Source: an uncultured Parabacteroides sp. (GTDB lineage: Bacteria; Bacteroidota; Bacteroidia; Bacteroidales; Tannerellaceae). Taken from it: a DNA stretch of 64,000 nucleotides. Position 1 is the first letter of the stretch. Each line of letters begins with the position of its first letter. Positions 17,439 to 26,653 of this stretch are shown here, piece by piece. A program made the position numbers and the translations under genes. The notes beneath the pieces are model-generated. The model had not been told where the DNA came from. It made no database searches and was given only the letters and a program-made list of their open reading frames with translations. Location: contig CALUZS010000001.1 in NCBI GenBank assembly GCA_944325355.1, positions 1-64,000 on the forward strand, read 5' to 3'.

Positions 17439-17470
17439 GTTGGCTATTATTGCCCGTTTTTGTATTTTTG
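17439..17470 (+). promoter_or_regulatory. Promoter of the arginine decarboxylase gene
   Basis: GTTG at 17439-17442 and TATTTTTG at 17463-17470 are separated by 20 bases, close to the Bacteroides consensus. Transcription would begin near 17476, 46 bases before the ATG. Confidence 0.7.
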
Positions 17471-17521
17471 CACTCCAATTTGTATGGAATTATTTATTTA
17501 AATCATTAAACAGATTCGTAG

Positions 17522-18061
17522 ATGGCAAAAAAAGTTGGGAATTTAATTCCTAATACCTTTTTTATAACAAAGGGTAGTGGTGAATCAGATTTGGAGAAAC
17601 ATGCAGGTTCATATCACATGGCTTTATATGACGCTGGCATTTCTGACTTCAATATTATGACATATTCATCCGTAATTCCGGCAACAGCTCATTTGGTTAG
17701 TATGGACGAAATTGATTTTCCTCCGTTCGGTTCGGAAATGAAGACTATTATGGCTGTGTCTCACGGTTATCAGGATGAGTTTGTATCTGCCGGAATTGTA
17801 TATGCTTGGATGTACAAAGATGAAAATTTCGATGAGAAAGTCGGCGGATTGGTTTGCGAAGTTAGCGGACGGTATCGTATCGAAGATTTGGAATCCCGTC
17901 TAATTCGTGTAATTAATGATTTGCATCAGAAAACTTACAGTAAGTATTATTTAGGTGAATTGAATTTTATTACTGAAGGAATAACCATAGAGAAAAGATA
18001 CGGAACGGCGTTGGCTGCTCTTTGTTTTGTCGACTTTATCCAGCCGGTGATAGAAGAATAA
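17522..18061 (+). CDS. pdaD: Pyruvoyl-dependent arginine decarboxylase
   Basis: This 179-residue proenzyme converts arginine to agmatine. The family cuts itself between two serines, and the new N-terminal serine becomes the pyruvoyl group; the site is visible as TYSSVIPATA around residues 47-56. Other family segments are FITKGSG near the N-terminus and ITIEKRYGTALAALCFV near the C-terminus. Agmatine feeds putrescine and spermidine synthesis, and nspC, which catalyses the last spermidine step, lies 21 kb away in this window. The gene is monocistronic, with its own promoter and a strong terminator. Confidence 0.9.
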   Translation: MAKKVGNLIPNTFFITKGSGESDLEKHAGSYHMALYDAGISDFNIMTYSSVIPATAHLVSMDEIDFPPFGSEMKTIMAVSHGYQDEFVSAGIVYAWMYKDENFDEKVGGLVCEVSGRYRIEDLESRLIRVINDLHQKTYSKYYLGELNFITEGITIEKRYGTALAALCFVDFIQPVIEE

Positions 18062-18088
18062 ATCGTAAAATTTTGAATATAAAGATAG

Positions 18089-18127
18089 GGAAGAGCCTGC
18101 CCGAGTTTATCTCGGGCAGGCTCTTCC
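18089..18127. terminator. Strong terminator hairpin
   Basis: A perfect 17-base stem (GGAAGAGCCTGCCCGAG with its inverse) encloses a five-base loop. The T-run after it is short. It separates the arginine decarboxylase gene from the next transcription unit. Confidence 0.85.
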
Positions 18128-18237
18128 TTTATTATCTGTTTTCGGAGAAATACGGATATGATTATTCCATAAGGGGAAAAATGAGTCCATACTGTTAGCT
18201 GCCTGCGTTTTTTTATATGGAAGTCCATTTTTCTTTA

Positions 18238-18245
18238 TATATTTG
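18238..18245 (+). promoter_or_regulatory. -7 promoter element for the thioesterase gene
   Basis: TATATTTG matches TAnnTTTG 27 bases before the ATG at 18272. No clear upstream TTTG was found. Confidence 0.55.
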
Positions 18246-18271
18246 TCATACGATTATTAAGACGTTTAGTT

Positions 18272-18739
18272 ATGAAAAAGCTTATAAATCCTTGGGTTGG
18301 TCTTGAAGGATATCAATGTTTCGGCTGTGCCCCCAATAATAAAATGGGTCTACAGATGGAATTTTATGAAGACGGAGAGGACATTGTCGCGCATTGGACC
18401 CCGAAAGAATACCATCAAGGCTGGTTAAATACACTTCATGGAGGTATCCAATCTGCCATTATGGATGAATTGGCAGGCTGGGTCGTTTTCAGAAAATTAC
18501 AGACATCAGGAGTTACTTCGCGCTTGAATGCCAAATTCTTGAAAAGTATTTCCGTAAAAGAACCTTTTTTGGAGATAAGAGGACATATTACGGAACAAAA
18601 ACGGAATGCAGTTTTTATTACGGTTGAAATATACAATTCGGCAAAGGAGTTATGTTCGAATGCTGAAATTGTATACTTTGCTTCGCCAAAAGATGTGGCG
18701 CGAGAGAAATTCTTTTTTTGCGAGTGTAAGGTTGAATAA
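18272..18739 (+). CDS. PaaI-family hotdog-fold thioesterase
   Basis: This 155-residue protein has the 4HBT/PaaI hotdog fold, whose members cleave acyl-CoA thioesters. The central motif HGGIQSAIMDELAGW (about residues 56-70) contains the helix and acidic residue used in catalysis. The N-terminal CFGC segment is seen in one subgroup of this family. The substrate cannot be read from sequence. It is followed 29 bases later by the SIMPL gene and then nfo, probably in one transcript. Confidence 0.8.
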   Translation: MKKLINPWVGLEGYQCFGCAPNNKMGLQMEFYEDGEDIVAHWTPKEYHQGWLNTLHGGIQSAIMDELAGWVVFRKLQTSGVTSRLNAKFLKSISVKEPFLEIRGHITEQKRNAVFITVEIYNSAKELCSNAEIVYFASPKDVAREKFFFCECKVE

Positions 18740-18768
18740 TAGATGTTTAATTATTAATTGAAATTATC

Positions 18769-19473
18769 ATGGAAAAGAACAACTTATTAGCAGGAGTGGC
18801 TGTTGCATTAGGTTTATTGCTGTTAGGAATTGCTTTACGGAACGGTATAAACAGCTTCAAAGAGAAAGAACGTGTTGTTTCAGTAAAAGGTTTGTCAGAG
18901 AAAGAAGTCCCGGCAGACAAAGTGATTTGGCCATTAATGTATAAGGAAATAGGAAACGATATATCCCAGCTGTATGTAAGTTTGGAGAACAAGAATAAGG
19001 CAATCAAGGATTTTTTGATGAAAAACGGTATCAGCGAAGACGAGATAACTGTCTCTGCTCCGGAAATTATTGATATGAAAGCCGAACGTTATGTGAACGA
19101 GAATATAACGTACCGCTATAATGCGACTTCGGTTCTGACCGTTTCTTCCGGGAAAGTTGATTTGGTTAGGAAATTGATTTCAGAACAAAGCGATTTGTTG
19201 AAGCAGGGTATTGTCATAACCAGTGGCGATTATCGTTACCAAACACAATTCTTGTTTACGAAATTGAACGATATCAAGCCGGAAATGATTGAAGAAGCTA
19301 CTAAAAACGCACGGGAAGCGGCATTGAAATTTGCTGAAGATTCGGATAGCAAATTGGGGAAAATCCGTACCGCAAACCAAGGGCAGTTCTCAATTACCGA
19401 CAGGGATGCAAATACGCCTTATATTAAAAATGTACGAGTTGTCACAACCATTGATTACTATTTGAACGATTAA
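18769..19473 (+). CDS. SIMPL (DUF541) domain protein, membrane anchored
   Basis: This 234-residue protein has one N-terminal membrane helix (about residues 7-25) followed by a periplasmic SIMPL domain, recognised by VVSVKGLSEKEVPADKV and the C-terminal AREAALKFAEDSDSKLGKI. Family members are periplasmic and have been linked to stress tolerance, but the molecular activity is unknown. Its stop is three bases before the nfo start. Confidence 0.85.
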   Translation: MEKNNLLAGVAVALGLLLLGIALRNGINSFKEKERVVSVKGLSEKEVPADKVIWPLMYKEIGNDISQLYVSLENKNKAIKDFLMKNGISEDEITVSAPEIIDMKAERYVNENITYRYNATSVLTVSSGKVDLVRKLISEQSDLLKQGIVITSGDYRYQTQFLFTKLNDIKPEMIEEATKNAREAALKFAEDSDSKLGKIRTANQGQFSITDRDANTPYIKNVRVVTTIDYYLND

Positions 19474-19476
19474 GCA

Positions 19477-20319
19477 ATGAAATATATAGGTGCGCATGTA
19501 TCTTCTTCAGGGGGTGTTGAGAACGCCCCCGAAAATGCCCACAAAATTGGTGCAACCGCTTTTGCTTTGTTTACAAAGAACCAACGCCAATGGGTGTCGG
19601 CTCCGTTGTCGGATAAAAGCATCAGTTTGTTTAAGGAACGTTGTGAGAAATATGGATATTCGGCAGCGCAGATTCTGCCGCATGACAGTTATCTGATAAA
19701 CCTCGGTCACCCGGAAGAAACCGGGCTTTCAAAATCGAGAGATGCCTTTCTGGATGAAATGAGACGTTGCGAGCAATTAGGGCTGGACAGGCTGAATTTT
19801 CATCCGGGAAGCCATTTGGGAAAAATATCAATTGAGGAGTGTCTTGACAGGATAGCATCTTCCATCAATTGGGTGCTTGAACAGACATCGGGAGTGACCG
19901 CCGTTATCGAAAATACCGCAGGACAGGGCAGTAACTTAGGGCATACGTTCGAGCAAATCGCTTACATCATCAATCGGGTAGAAGACAAAAGCCGGGTAGG
20001 CGTTTGCATCGATACAGCACACACGCTGGCTGCCGGTTATGATATCCGGACGGAAGAAGGTTTCCGACAGACTTTCCAAAAGTTTGAAGAAACCATCGGT
20101 TTCAAATATTTACGCGGGATGCATATTAACGATTCCAAAAAGGATTTGGGTTCCAAGGTAGACAGGCACGACAGTATCGGGAAAGGATTGATGGGTGTCA
20201 CTACATTCGAGATGTTGATGAAGGATTCCCGTTTCGACAATATTCCATTGATTTTGGAAACTCCGGACGAAACGATTTGGGCTGAAGAGATAAAATACTT
20301 ACAAAATATACAAAATTAG
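19477..20319 (+). CDS. nfo: Endonuclease IV (AP endonuclease)
   Basis: This 280-residue TIM-barrel enzyme cuts DNA 5' to abasic sites during base excision repair using three zinc ions. Characteristic segments are GAHVSSSGG at the N-terminus, [35 protein letters not shown] and RHDSIGKG, which hold the zinc ligands. The length is standard. It follows the SIMPL gene by three bases and precedes the dipeptidase gene by 17, so these are likely cotranscribed. Confidence 0.95.
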   Translation: MKYIGAHVSSSGGVENAPENAHKIGATAFALFTKNQRQWVSAPLSDKSISLFKERCEKYGYSAAQILPHDSYLINLGHPEETGLSKSRDAFLDEMRRCEQLGLDRLNFHPGSHLGKISIEECLDRIASSINWVLEQTSGVTAVIENTAGQGSNLGHTFEQIAYIINRVEDKSRVGVCIDTAHTLAAGYDIRTEEGFRQTFQKFEETIGFKYLRGMHINDSKKDLGSKVDRHDSIGKGLMGVTTFEMLMKDSRFDNIPLILETPDETIWAEEIKYLQNIQN

Positions 20320-20336
20320 GAATAGATAATATAGAT

Positions 20337-21980
20337 ATGGTAAAGAAAAGGCTGACATTTGTAATTTTATTGGCAACTGTTGCGATAAATATGGACATTT
20401 CTGCTTGTACCGGATTGCTGGTTGGAAAAAAGGCATCGGTTGACGGGTCGGTAATAATCAGCTATGCCGCTGATTCACATACTCTGTATGGTGAATTGTA
20501 TCATTGGCCTGCGAAAGATTGGCCTGCCGGCTCGATGGTGAACATAAAAGAATGGGACACAGGAAAGCCGTTAGGGAGCATCCCTCAAGTGAGCCATACC
20601 TATTCGGTAGTGGGAAACATGAACGAACATCAGTTAGCAATCACCGAAAGCACATTCGGAGGTAGACCGGAATTGGTAGACACTACCGGTATTATGGATT
20701 ACGGGAGCTTGATATACATAACCTTGCAACGTGCGAAAACAGCAAGAGAAGCCATACAGGTAATGACCGATTTAGTTAAAGAGTATGGTTATTGTAGCAG
20801 TGGAGAGTCGTTTTCGATAGCCGATAAAAACGAAGCTTGGATTATGGAGCTGATAGGAAAAGGTCCGGGGAACAAAGGTGCTGTATGGGTTGCAATCCGG
20901 ATTCCGGACGATTGCATTTCCGCTCATGCGAACCAATCACGGATTCAGCAGATTCCATTTAATGATCCGGAAAATTGCATTTACTCTCCAGATGTAATCT
21001 CTTTCGCCCGGGAAAAAGGATATTTCAAAGGGCGCGATAAAGATTTCAGTTTTGCAAAAGCATATTGCCCTTATGAATTTGGAGGTTTACGCGGTTGTGA
21101 AGCGCGGGTATGGTCTTTCTTCCGAAAATACAGTGCTTCAATGGACCAATATACCGACTTTATAAAGGGCGACATCACAAAAGAGCCGATGCCCCTATAT
21201 ATAAAGCCGGACCGGCTGCTTTCTGTCCAGGATGTGCAAAATGCCATGCGCGACCATTTTGAAGGAACGGATTTGGATATGACTAAAGATGCTGGGGCAG
21301 GTCCGTATAAAGTCCCGTACCGCTGGCGTCCGATGAATTTTAAAGTTGATGGAAAAGAATATGTAAATGAACGGGCCATTGCAACACAGCAGACAGGCTT
21401 TGTTATTGTCCCACAATTGAGGAATTGGCTGCCAGACGCTATCGGAGGCGTTTTATGGTTTGGTGTAGATGATGCAGACATGGCCGTATTTACTCCGGTT
21501 TATTGTTCGGTAATCGCCACCCCGGAAAGTTACCGTGTAGGCAACGGTGACATGATGCACTTCTCTTGGACATCGGCGTTTTGGATTCATAACTGGGTAG
21601 CCAATATGGCATACGGGAAATATAATTATATGATTAAAGACATCCGGAAAGTCCAGCAGGAGCTTGAGAACGGATATAAAGAAATGCTTCCGGCGATAGA
21701 TAAAGCCGCACAAGAGCTATATGAAAAGAATCCTGACAAAGCCAAAGAGTTCCTGACATGGTATAGTGCGACTACCGCAGATACAGCGACAGAACGCTGG
21801 AAAAAATTAGGCGAGTACCTGTTGGTGAAATACATGGATGGGAACATGAAAAAGGAAGTTGACGGGCATTTTATGGATAACGGCTACGGATTGTCGGAAA
21901 TGCCCGATTTCCCCGGATATGATGAAGCATATTACCGCAGTATCGTGGAAAGTGCAGGAGAACGTTTGCAAGTAAAATAA
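20337..21980 (+). CDS. Exported C69-family dipeptidase
   Basis: This 547-residue N-terminal-nucleophile hydrolase belongs to peptidase family C69 (PepD-like). Residues 1-23 form a signal sequence and Cys24 in SACTGLLVG is the expected nucleophile, which must be freed by removal of the preceding residues. GSVIISYAADSH follows, as in the family. Because the cysteine follows directly on the signal sequence (DISAC), signal peptidase cleavage would itself expose the nucleophile, unless the site is lipid-modified. It probably degrades dipeptides in the periplasm. Confidence 0.87.
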   Translation: MVKKRLTFVILLATVAINMDISACTGLLVGKKASVDGSVIISYAADSHTLYGELYHWPAKDWPAGSMVNIKEWDTGKPLGSIPQVSHTYSVVGNMNEHQLAITESTFGGRPELVDTTGIMDYGSLIYITLQRAKTAREAIQVMTDLVKEYGYCSSGESFSIADKNEAWIMELIGKGPGNKGAVWVAIRIPDDCISAHANQSRIQQIPFNDPENCIYSPDVISFAREKGYFKGRDKDFSFAKAYCPYEFGGLRGCEARVWSFFRKYSASMDQYTDFIKGDITKEPMPLYIKPDRLLSVQDVQNAMRDHFEGTDLDMTKDAGAGPYKVPYRWRPMNFKVDGKEYVNERAIATQQTGFVIVPQLRNWLPDAIGGVLWFGVDDADMAVFTPVYCSVIATPESYRVGNGDMMHFSWTSAFWIHNWVANMAYGKYNYMIKDIRKVQQELENGYKEMLPAIDKAAQELYEKNPDKAKEFLTWYSATTADTATERWKKLGEYLLVKYMDGNMKKEVDGHFMDNGYGLSEMPDFPGYDEAYYRSIVESAGERLQVK

Positions 21981-22007
21981 AAAGTTACAAATCTAAATTA
22001 ATCAAAA

Positions 22008-22496
22008 ATGAAAAAGTTTTTTATTCTAATGCTCCTTGCAATTGTTAGTATTGGAGGAGTATATGCACAGACAGATAAAGGATCCTCTTCAATAGGCCTT
22101 TCTTTAGGGTACGGATTCGACTCAGGTCCCGATAATGCAACTATCGGGCTGGATTATCGTTACTGCATTTTGGATAATTTCCGGATTGCACCTTCGTTGA
22201 CATATCATATCAAGGATTCAGGATTTAGTTCGTGGGCGATAGATGCCAATGCGCATTATGTGTTCCGTATAAATGATATGTTCGGATTTTATCCACTTGC
22301 CGGATTGAATCTGTCGTTCTGGAGATTTAGCTTAGCCGGCGTCTCAGATACCATGACTCGCTTTGGCGTAAATATCGGATTGGGAGGTGAAGTTTATGCC
22401 ACCGACCGGATTAATGTAGGCTTGGAATTTAAATATTTAGCATTAAAAGATTTCGGAAGACCGGCACTGGCTGTCCGTGTCGGATATTGCTTCTGA
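22008..22496 (+). CDS. Small outer-membrane beta-barrel protein
   Basis: This 162-residue protein has a signal peptide (about residues 1-20, ending VYAQ) and alternating beta strands of a porin-like barrel (OMP_b-brl family), with a C-terminal aromatic residue (VGYCF). Eight strands are plausible from the length. Function is unknown. It follows the dipeptidase gene by 27 bases and is closed by a strong terminator. Confidence 0.8.
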   Translation: MKKFFILMLLAIVSIGGVYAQTDKGSSSIGLSLGYGFDSGPDNATIGLDYRYCILDNFRIAPSLTYHIKDSGFSSWAIDANAHYVFRINDMFGFYPLAGLNLSFWRFSLAGVSDTMTRFGVNIGLGGEVYATDRINVGLEFKYLALKDFGRPALAVRVGYCF

Positions 22497-22519
22497 AAAA
22501 ACCGTGCCATAATGCACTT

Positions 22520-22572
22520 AAAAAGGAACAGCCGGAAACATCTGTAAAGATTGTTTCCGGCTGTTCCTTTTT
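22520..22572. terminator. Strong bidirectional terminator
   Basis: A perfect 20-base stem begins AAAAAGGAACAG and ends CTGTTCCTTTTT, around a 13-base loop. A and T runs at the two ends suit both directions. Confidence 0.9.
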
Positions 22573-22643
22573 ATTCCTATACGGATATTATATTGTATTC
22601 ACCTTTTCTCCAAAAAAAGTTACGCACATAAGCAAAATCAATT

Positions 22644-22677
22644 GCACAGCCGCATTTGAAAAACTGTGCGGCTATGC
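22644..22677 (-). terminator. Possible terminator after rpiB
   Basis: AGCCGCA and TGCGGCT pair with an outer GCA/TGC pairing and one mismatch. The U-run on the minus strand is weak, so the call is tentative. Confidence 0.4.
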
Positions 22678-22716
22678 GTGAAAATATTCCGGTCTTTCCG
22701 TAAATGTGCTTCCTTC

Positions 22717-23154
22717 TTATTTTTGCAAAGGAATTTTTTCTATCCTTCTTTGGTGACGTCCTCCTTCGTAGGGCGTATCAAGAAACGCATTAAGGATGGT
22801 TTCCGCTTCTTGATTGCTTACGAAACGTCCCGGCATCACCAATACGTTCGCATTATTATGAGCACGTGCCAATCCGGCAATCTCCGTGTTCCAGCACAAG
22901 GCAGCCCGGACTTTCTGGTGTTTGTTTAATGTCATGGCAATGCCGTTTCCGGAACCACAGATAGCAATCCCCGTATGAAGTTCATCGTTGTCTATCGCTG
23001 CACCCAACTGATGCGCAAAATCGGGATAATCACAACTCTCAGTTGAAAAAGTTCCGAAATCCTTATAAGCGATACCTTTTCTGTCGAGTAATTGTTTCAC
23101 GTACTCTTTCAATTCGAATCCTGCATGATCGGAACATAAACCTATTGTATCCAT
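22717..23154 (-). CDS. rpiB: Ribose-5-phosphate isomerase B
   Basis: This 145-residue enzyme interconverts ribose-5-phosphate and ribulose-5-phosphate. Family motifs are CSDHAGFELK at the N-terminus, the phosphate loop GICGSGNGIAMTLNKH with the catalytic Cys, and the RAALCW segment. It starts two bases after the tkt stop, so the genes are cotranscribed and act in the same pathway. Confidence 0.95.
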   Translation of the reverse strand: MDTIGLCSDHAGFELKEYVKQLLDRKGIAYKDFGTFSTESCDYPDFAHQLGAAIDNDELHTGIAICGSGNGIAMTLNKHQKVRAALCWNTEIAGLARAHNNANVLVMPGRFVSNQEAETILNAFLDTPYEGGRHQRRIEKIPLQK

Positions 23155-23156
23155 AT

Positions 23157-25190
23157 TTATTCCTCTAATAACGCTTTCACTTGTTTGTATACGTTTTCAC
23201 CGTTAAATCCAAGCTTTTCATCAAGGACATTGAAAGGTGCAGAAAAGCCGAAGCTTTCCATTCCCCAGACTTTGCCGTTGAATCCAACAATTTTCTCCAT
23301 ATTCACAGGCAGTCCGGCTGTCAATCCGAAGATTTTGCTTCCGGTCGGCAAGATTGCTTCCCGATACGCCTTGTCCTGATTGTAGAAAAGACCTTCCGAC
23401 GGCATAGAGACGATACGTACGCGAATACCTTCTGCCCTTAATTTCTCTGCACCATCCACCAACGTTGAGACTTCCGAACCTGAAGCAACAAGGATTATTT
23501 CTGGATTCTCATCTTCATTGACGATATAGGCTCCGCGTTCGGATGCCAATGCTTCTTCATAACGGTCTGTTTTTGCCGGAACATTCTTTACGTTCTGCCG
23601 GGAGAATATAAGGCCGGTGGGAGAGGACGTATTTTCCATTGCCATTTTCCATGCGACCGTTGTTTCGATAACGTCTGCCGGACGGATAACCAGCATGGAG
23701 TTTTTTCCACTGTGGTTTTTCATCTTCTCCATCAAACGTATTTGGGCTTCTTGTTCTACCGGTTGATGGGTAGGACCATCTTCCCCAACACGGAAAGCGT
23801 CGTGCGACCATACAAATTTCACAGGCAATTCCATAAGGGCTGCCATGCGGATAGCCGGTTTCATATAATCGGAGAATACGAAAAATGTCCCGCAAGCTGC
23901 AATTGTTCCACCGAAAAGAACAAATCCGATACATACGCATGCCATTGTCAGTTCAGAAACTCCTGCCTGGAAGAATGCACCGCTGAAATCGTCTTTCGTA
24001 AAACTATGAGTCTTATTTAAGAAACCGTCCGTTTTGTCGGAATTACTTAAATCTGCCGATGAAACCATCATATTTTCGATATGGTCGGCAAGCACCCCTA
24101 AAACTTTGGCTGAAGCATTACGGGTAGGTTGGTCGGCCTTTTGTTCGATAGCTTTCCAATCAATGGCAGGAATTTCCCCGGAAAACCATTTTTTCAGCTT
24201 TTCAGCTTTTTCCGGATTTGCTTTAGCCCATGCTTCTTTCACTGCATATCTTTCGTGCATGATTTGCTCCAGTTCTTTTGCACGATTGGCATATAATTCG
24301 GCAACTTCCGGGAATATGGCAAACGGCTCTTCCGGATTACCTCCTAAATTTTCAATAGTTTTTTTGATGGATACTCCGGCTTTCGACAATGGTTGCCCAT
24401 GGGTAGAAACCTTGTTTTCATAACTGCTTCCATCTTCTCCGACACAACCTTTGCCCATTACCGTTTTCCCGATAATCAATGTGGGGCGTTCCTTTTCTGC
24501 CTTGGCTTCTTTCAGTGCAGACCGGATTTCTCCGGCATCGTTACCGTTAATGGTAATAACTTTCCATCCCCAAGCTTCATATTTCTTTTCAACATCTTCG
24601 CTTGTGATTTCATCAACGGTCGTAGAAAGTTGGACATTGTTGGCATCATAGAACATGATTAAATTATCAAGCCCCAACGTTCCAGCCACTCTTCCTGCTC
24701 CTTGGGAAATCTCTTCCTGGATACCTCCATCAGAGATAAACGCATATATGGTAGGATTAATAACTTCTTTGCCTAAACGTGCTTGAAGGAATTTGGCAGC
24801 CATGGCAGCACCTACGGCATAGGTGTGTCCTTGACCCAACGGACCTGAAGAGTTTTCTATACCTCTTTTCACGTTCAATTCCGGATGTCCGGGAGTAACG
24901 CTTCCCCACTGCCGGAAATCTTTCAGTTCTTCAATTGTATATTTGCCGGTTAATGCAAGAACCGCATATAACATTGGCGACATATGTCCCGGATCGAGGA
25001 AAAAACGGTCACGTCCTTCCCATTCAGGGTTTTTGGGATCGTAAATCATGAATTCCGAATAAAGAATATTCACGAAATCGGCTCCGCCCATTGCTCCGCC
25101 GGGATGGCCGGATTTAGCTTTTTCCACCATCGCTGCAGCCAGAATACGTATGTTGTCGGCTGCACGGTTCATAAGTTTTATATCGTTCAT
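23157..25190 (-). CDS. tkt: Transketolase
   Basis: This 677-residue thiamine diphosphate enzyme transfers two-carbon units in the non-oxidative pentose phosphate pathway. The N-terminal half has EKAKSGHPGGAMGGADF, the GPLGQGHTYAVGAA segment and the cofactor motif near ISDGGIQEEISQGAG. The middle domain has WSHDAFRVGEDGPTHQPVEQ and the C-terminal domain follows after about residue 540. The length is standard. It heads a two-gene operon with rpiB. Confidence 0.96.
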   Translation of the reverse strand: MNDIKLMNRAADNIRILAAAMVEKAKSGHPGGAMGGADFVNILYSEFMIYDPKNPEWEGRDRFFLDPGHMSPMLYAVLALTGKYTIEELKDFRQWGSVTPGHPELNVKRGIENSSGPLGQGHTYAVGAAMAAKFLQARLGKEVINPTIYAFISDGGIQEEISQGAGRVAGTLGLDNLIMFYDANNVQLSTTVDEITSEDVEKKYEAWGWKVITINGNDAGEIRSALKEAKAEKERPTLIIGKTVMGKGCVGEDGSSYENKVSTHGQPLSKAGVSIKKTIENLGGNPEEPFAIFPEVAELYANRAKELEQIMHERYAVKEAWAKANPEKAEKLKKWFSGEIPAIDWKAIEQKADQPTRNASAKVLGVLADHIENMMVSSADLSNSDKTDGFLNKTHSFTKDDFSGAFFQAGVSELTMACVCIGFVLFGGTIAACGTFFVFSDYMKPAIRMAALMELPVKFVWSHDAFRVGEDGPTHQPVEQEAQIRLMEKMKNHSGKNSMLVIRPADVIETTVAWKMAMENTSSPTGLIFSRQNVKNVPAKTDRYEEALASERGAYIVNEDENPEIILVASGSEVSTLVDGAEKLRAEGIRVRIVSMPSEGLFYNQDKAYREAILPTGSKIFGLTAGLPVNMEKIVGFNGKVWGMESFGFSAPFNVLDEKLGFNGENVYKQVKALLEE

Positions 25191-25219
25191 TTTAGAATAG
25201 AATATAATTTATTTTTCTG

Positions 25220-25227
25220 CAAAGATA
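25220..25227 (-). promoter_or_regulatory. -7 promoter element for tkt-rpiB
   Basis: The minus strand reads TATCTTTG, matching TAnnTTTG, 29 bases before the tkt ATG. A second identical box lies at 25269-25276; either or both could be used. Confidence 0.55.
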
Positions 25228-25315
25228 ATGTTTCTCTTTCATACGGGCATAAATATTCACCGCAAATACAAAGATAAAATCGTTTTCAAAAAGAAGAGAT
25301 GTTCTGTTTCCAGGA

Positions 25316-25358
25316 AAACAAAAACGGCTGGCGGGGAATTGAATCCCGCCAGCCGTAG
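25316..25358 (-). terminator. Terminator of the galactose operon
   Basis: CGGCTGGCGGG and CCCGCCAGCCG form a perfect 11-base stem. On the minus strand it is followed by TTTTTGTTTT, so it ends the galM-transporter-galK transcript. Confidence 0.85.
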
Positions 25359-25375
25359 AAATTCAGTTGTCTTTT

Positions 25376-26536
25376 TTAACACAATCGGCGAGCACCGTCT
25401 GAAATAACTACATCGTAGACTTTCAGATGTTTGTTGTATTGTTTGAAATAAGATTCTCTGGCTTTGTTCACAAACGGCTCGTAAAGTTCATCTTTTACGA
25501 GATTGATAGTACAACCGCCGAATCCACCTCCCATAACTCTGGAACCTGTCACACCGCATTCTTTTGCCAAATCGTTCAAGAAGTCGAGCTCTTCGCAACT
25601 TACTTCATACAATTTGCTCATGCCATGGTGTGTTTCGTACATTTTTTTGCCGACTGTTTCATAATCGCCCTGCTCCAATGCATCGCATACATCCAATACA
25701 CGTTGGATTTCCTCAATAACATATTCGGCACGCATGTAGTCTTCTGCCGATATTTCCTCTTTTACCTCTTTCAACCAATCCATATTGGCATCACGGAGAA
25801 ATTCCACTTCAGGATGTCTTTTCTGGATAGCTGCAACAGCCGTTTCGCATGATTGGCGGCGTTTGTTATAAGCCGATGATGCCAATTCGTGTTTAACGAC
25901 AGAATCGAGAAGTACTAACTTGTAACCTTTCGGGTCGAACGGGAAATATTGATACTCGAGCGAACGGCAATCCAAGCGAATCAAGCTTCCTGCTTTCCCA
26001 AATACGGATGCAAATTGGTCCATGATTCCGCAGTTGACTCCACAATAGTTATGTTCTGTTGCCTGCCCGATTTTTGCCAACTCAAACTTGTCAAGCCCAC
26101 AATCGAACATTTCGTTTAATGCAAAAGCGTAAGTGCTTTCCAATGCGGCAGAAGAAGACATCCCAGCCCCCATAGGAACATCTCCGGCAAAAGCGGTATT
26201 GAATCCGCTAATCTTTCCACCGCGTTTGATTATTTCCCGGCAAACGCCAAATATATATCTTGCCCAGCTGGCACGTGGAGCGTCTTCTTCATTCAGCCCG
26301 AATTCAACATAATCTTTCAAATCGATAGAATAAGCCCGGACTTTATTTGTCCCGTTAATTTTTAATTCGGCAATCATGCCCTTGTCGATTGCACCGGGAA
26401 ACACAAATCCTCCGTTATAATCGGTATGCTCGCCTATTAAATTTATACGTCCGGGAGATGCGTACACGTTACCGGTAGACCCATCAAAATGTTTGATAAA
26501 CCGGCTTCTTACAAAGTCTATATCAATTTTGCTCAT
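25376..26536 (-). CDS. galK: Galactokinase
   Basis: This 386-residue GHMP kinase phosphorylates galactose to galactose-1-phosphate. It has the galactose-binding signature GRINLIGEHTDYNGGFVFP near residue 30, the ATP-binding MGAGMSSSAALE near 123 and the C-terminal VMGGGFGGCTI. It is the last gene of a galM-transporter-galK operon, though a hairpin also lies upstream. The uridylyltransferase (galT) is absent from the window. Confidence 0.95.
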   Translation of the reverse strand: MSKIDIDFVRSRFIKHFDGSTGNVYASPGRINLIGEHTDYNGGFVFPGAIDKGMIAELKINGTNKVRAYSIDLKDYVEFGLNEEDAPRASWARYIFGVCREIIKRGGKISGFNTAFAGDVPMGAGMSSSAALESTYAFALNEMFDCGLDKFELAKIGQATEHNYCGVNCGIMDQFASVFGKAGSLIRLDCRSLEYQYFPFDPKGYKLVLLDSVVKHELASSAYNKRRQSCETAVAAIQKRHPEVEFLRDANMDWLKEVKEEISAEDYMRAEYVIEEIQRVLDVCDALEQGDYETVGKKMYETHHGMSKLYEVSCEELDFLNDLAKECGVTGSRVMGGGFGGCTINLVKDELYEPFVNKARESYFKQYNKHLKVYDVVISDGARRLC

Positions 26537-26572
26537 GACTAAGAAGTTTTATGGTTAAACAATTTTATGTGA

Positions 26573-26632
26573 TAAAAAAGAAAAGAGGAGACCGACCGAG
26601 AAAAATGTTTTGCCAAGCCGATCTCCTCTCTC
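26573..26632 (-). terminator. Hairpin between the sugar transporter gene and galK
   Basis: AGAGGAGACCG and CGATCTCCTCT pair with a G-U wobble, and on the minus strand a T-rich run follows. It may reduce rather than abolish transcription into galK, or mark the end of the galM-transporter transcript. Confidence 0.6.
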
Positions 26633-26653
26633 TTATGTTTCGATTAATCGATA

